A stretch of DNA of 40,840 nt from Winogradskya humida (GTDB lineage Bacteria; Actinomycetota; Actinomycetes; Mycobacteriales; Micromonosporaceae), in the NCBI RefSeq assembly GCF_016862215.1, contig NZ_BOMN01000091.1, positions 1 to 40,840 on the forward strand, read 5' to 3'. The notes under the pieces were generated by a model. That model was not told the origin of the DNA, did no database searches, and saw nothing but the letters and a program-made list of their open reading frames with translations. The translations under genes were made by a program, and so were the position numbers. Shown here piece after piece: positions 40,587 to 40,840 of the stretch (its first letter is position 1; each line of letters opens with the position of its first letter).

Positions 40587-40840
40587 CATGCCCAGCGACA
40601 GCCCGCGCCCTTACATGAGCAATTCGTAGACTGACCGAACGACAGTCGTGACGCGCCGTAGAGGGCCCATCGCGGCATGAGAGCGTGCTGCCGGAATAGT
40701 GGTCGAAGATTGGTTTGTTGCTCGATCGCGGCAGGGTTGCTGCCATTGCTGAGGCGAAGTACGGCGTGGGCGGGTCTCGCGAAGAAGGCGCGCAGGATTT
40801 CCTCTGTTACGGAGGAATGCCTGCTTGCGTTCGGCTCGTA
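40587..40840. other. unassigned right edge
   Basis: The last 254 bases are open in several frames, but none is decisive. A rightward frame from ATG 40678 runs stop-free off the window (MRACCRNSGRR start). A leftward frame is also open to the edge. Base composition is lower in GC than elsewhere. It may hold the end or start of a gene lying outside the window, possibly mobile-element related, but I see no motif. Confidence 0.25.

Noticed and set aside
40678..40840. Start of a transposase or other mobile-element gene at the right edge
   Set aside because: About 54 codons are open to the edge but carry no motif, and a leftward frame is equally open.

Overview
The window is high-GC DNA with GTG starts, many 4-base ATGA/GTGA gene overlaps and codon use typical of an actinobacterium. 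The gene families fit Micromonosporaceae or a close relative. That placement is an inference, because no rRNA gene is present. I found no tRNA or rRNA gene, CRISPR array or intact insertion sequence.

Region 1 (1-1951): a TetR-type regulator is translationally coupled to an aldo/keto reductase. It ends in a hairpin that faces the hairpin ending the next, oppositely oriented gene group.

Region 2 (1949-28998): a large cell-surface polysaccharide locus. Leftward from 7044 run a membrane-bound CapD/EpsC-type nucleotide-sugar dehydratase, a class V aminotransferase, a LacI-type regulator and an APH-type kinase. Divergent from these is a fused chain-length regulator/BY-kinase whose 3' end overlaps a convergent low-molecular-weight tyrosine phosphatase. 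A rightward operon (9235-12575) holds a DegT/EpsN aminotransferase, an EpsL/PglC-type phosphoglycosyl transferase, an ATP-grasp ligase and a HAD phosphatase. A 12-gene leftward operon (26361 to 12577) begins with the UDP-L-FucNAc pathway (FnlA, FnlB, FnlC) and a WbuB-like transferase. It continues with two GT4 transferases, an AsnB-type amidotransferase, two methyltransferases, a Wzx flippase, a CgeB-like transferase and a Wzy-type polymerase. The two operons meet tail to tail with one base between them. Divergent from FnlA are a DUF4012 membrane protein and an LPXTG wall-anchored protein. Together this reads as a Wzx/Wzy-type pathway: sugars are made and modified in the cytoplasm, assembled on a lipid carrier, flipped, polymerised under kinase/phosphatase control, and perhaps attached at or organised on the wall.

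Region 3 (28957-31992): a perfect 20-bp-stem bidirectional terminator, a DEAD-box RNA helicase coupled to an 82-residue acidic protein, and the wreck of a MarR regulator plus MATE efflux pump.

Region 4 (32104-36645): a complete branched-chain amino-acid-type ABC importer (binding lipoprotein, two permeases, two ATPases).

Region 5 (36646-40840): a sparse stretch with a small membrane protein, a double-GNAT-like acetyltransferase and three unrecognised proteins. Coding density drops here, and the last 250 bases cannot be assigned.
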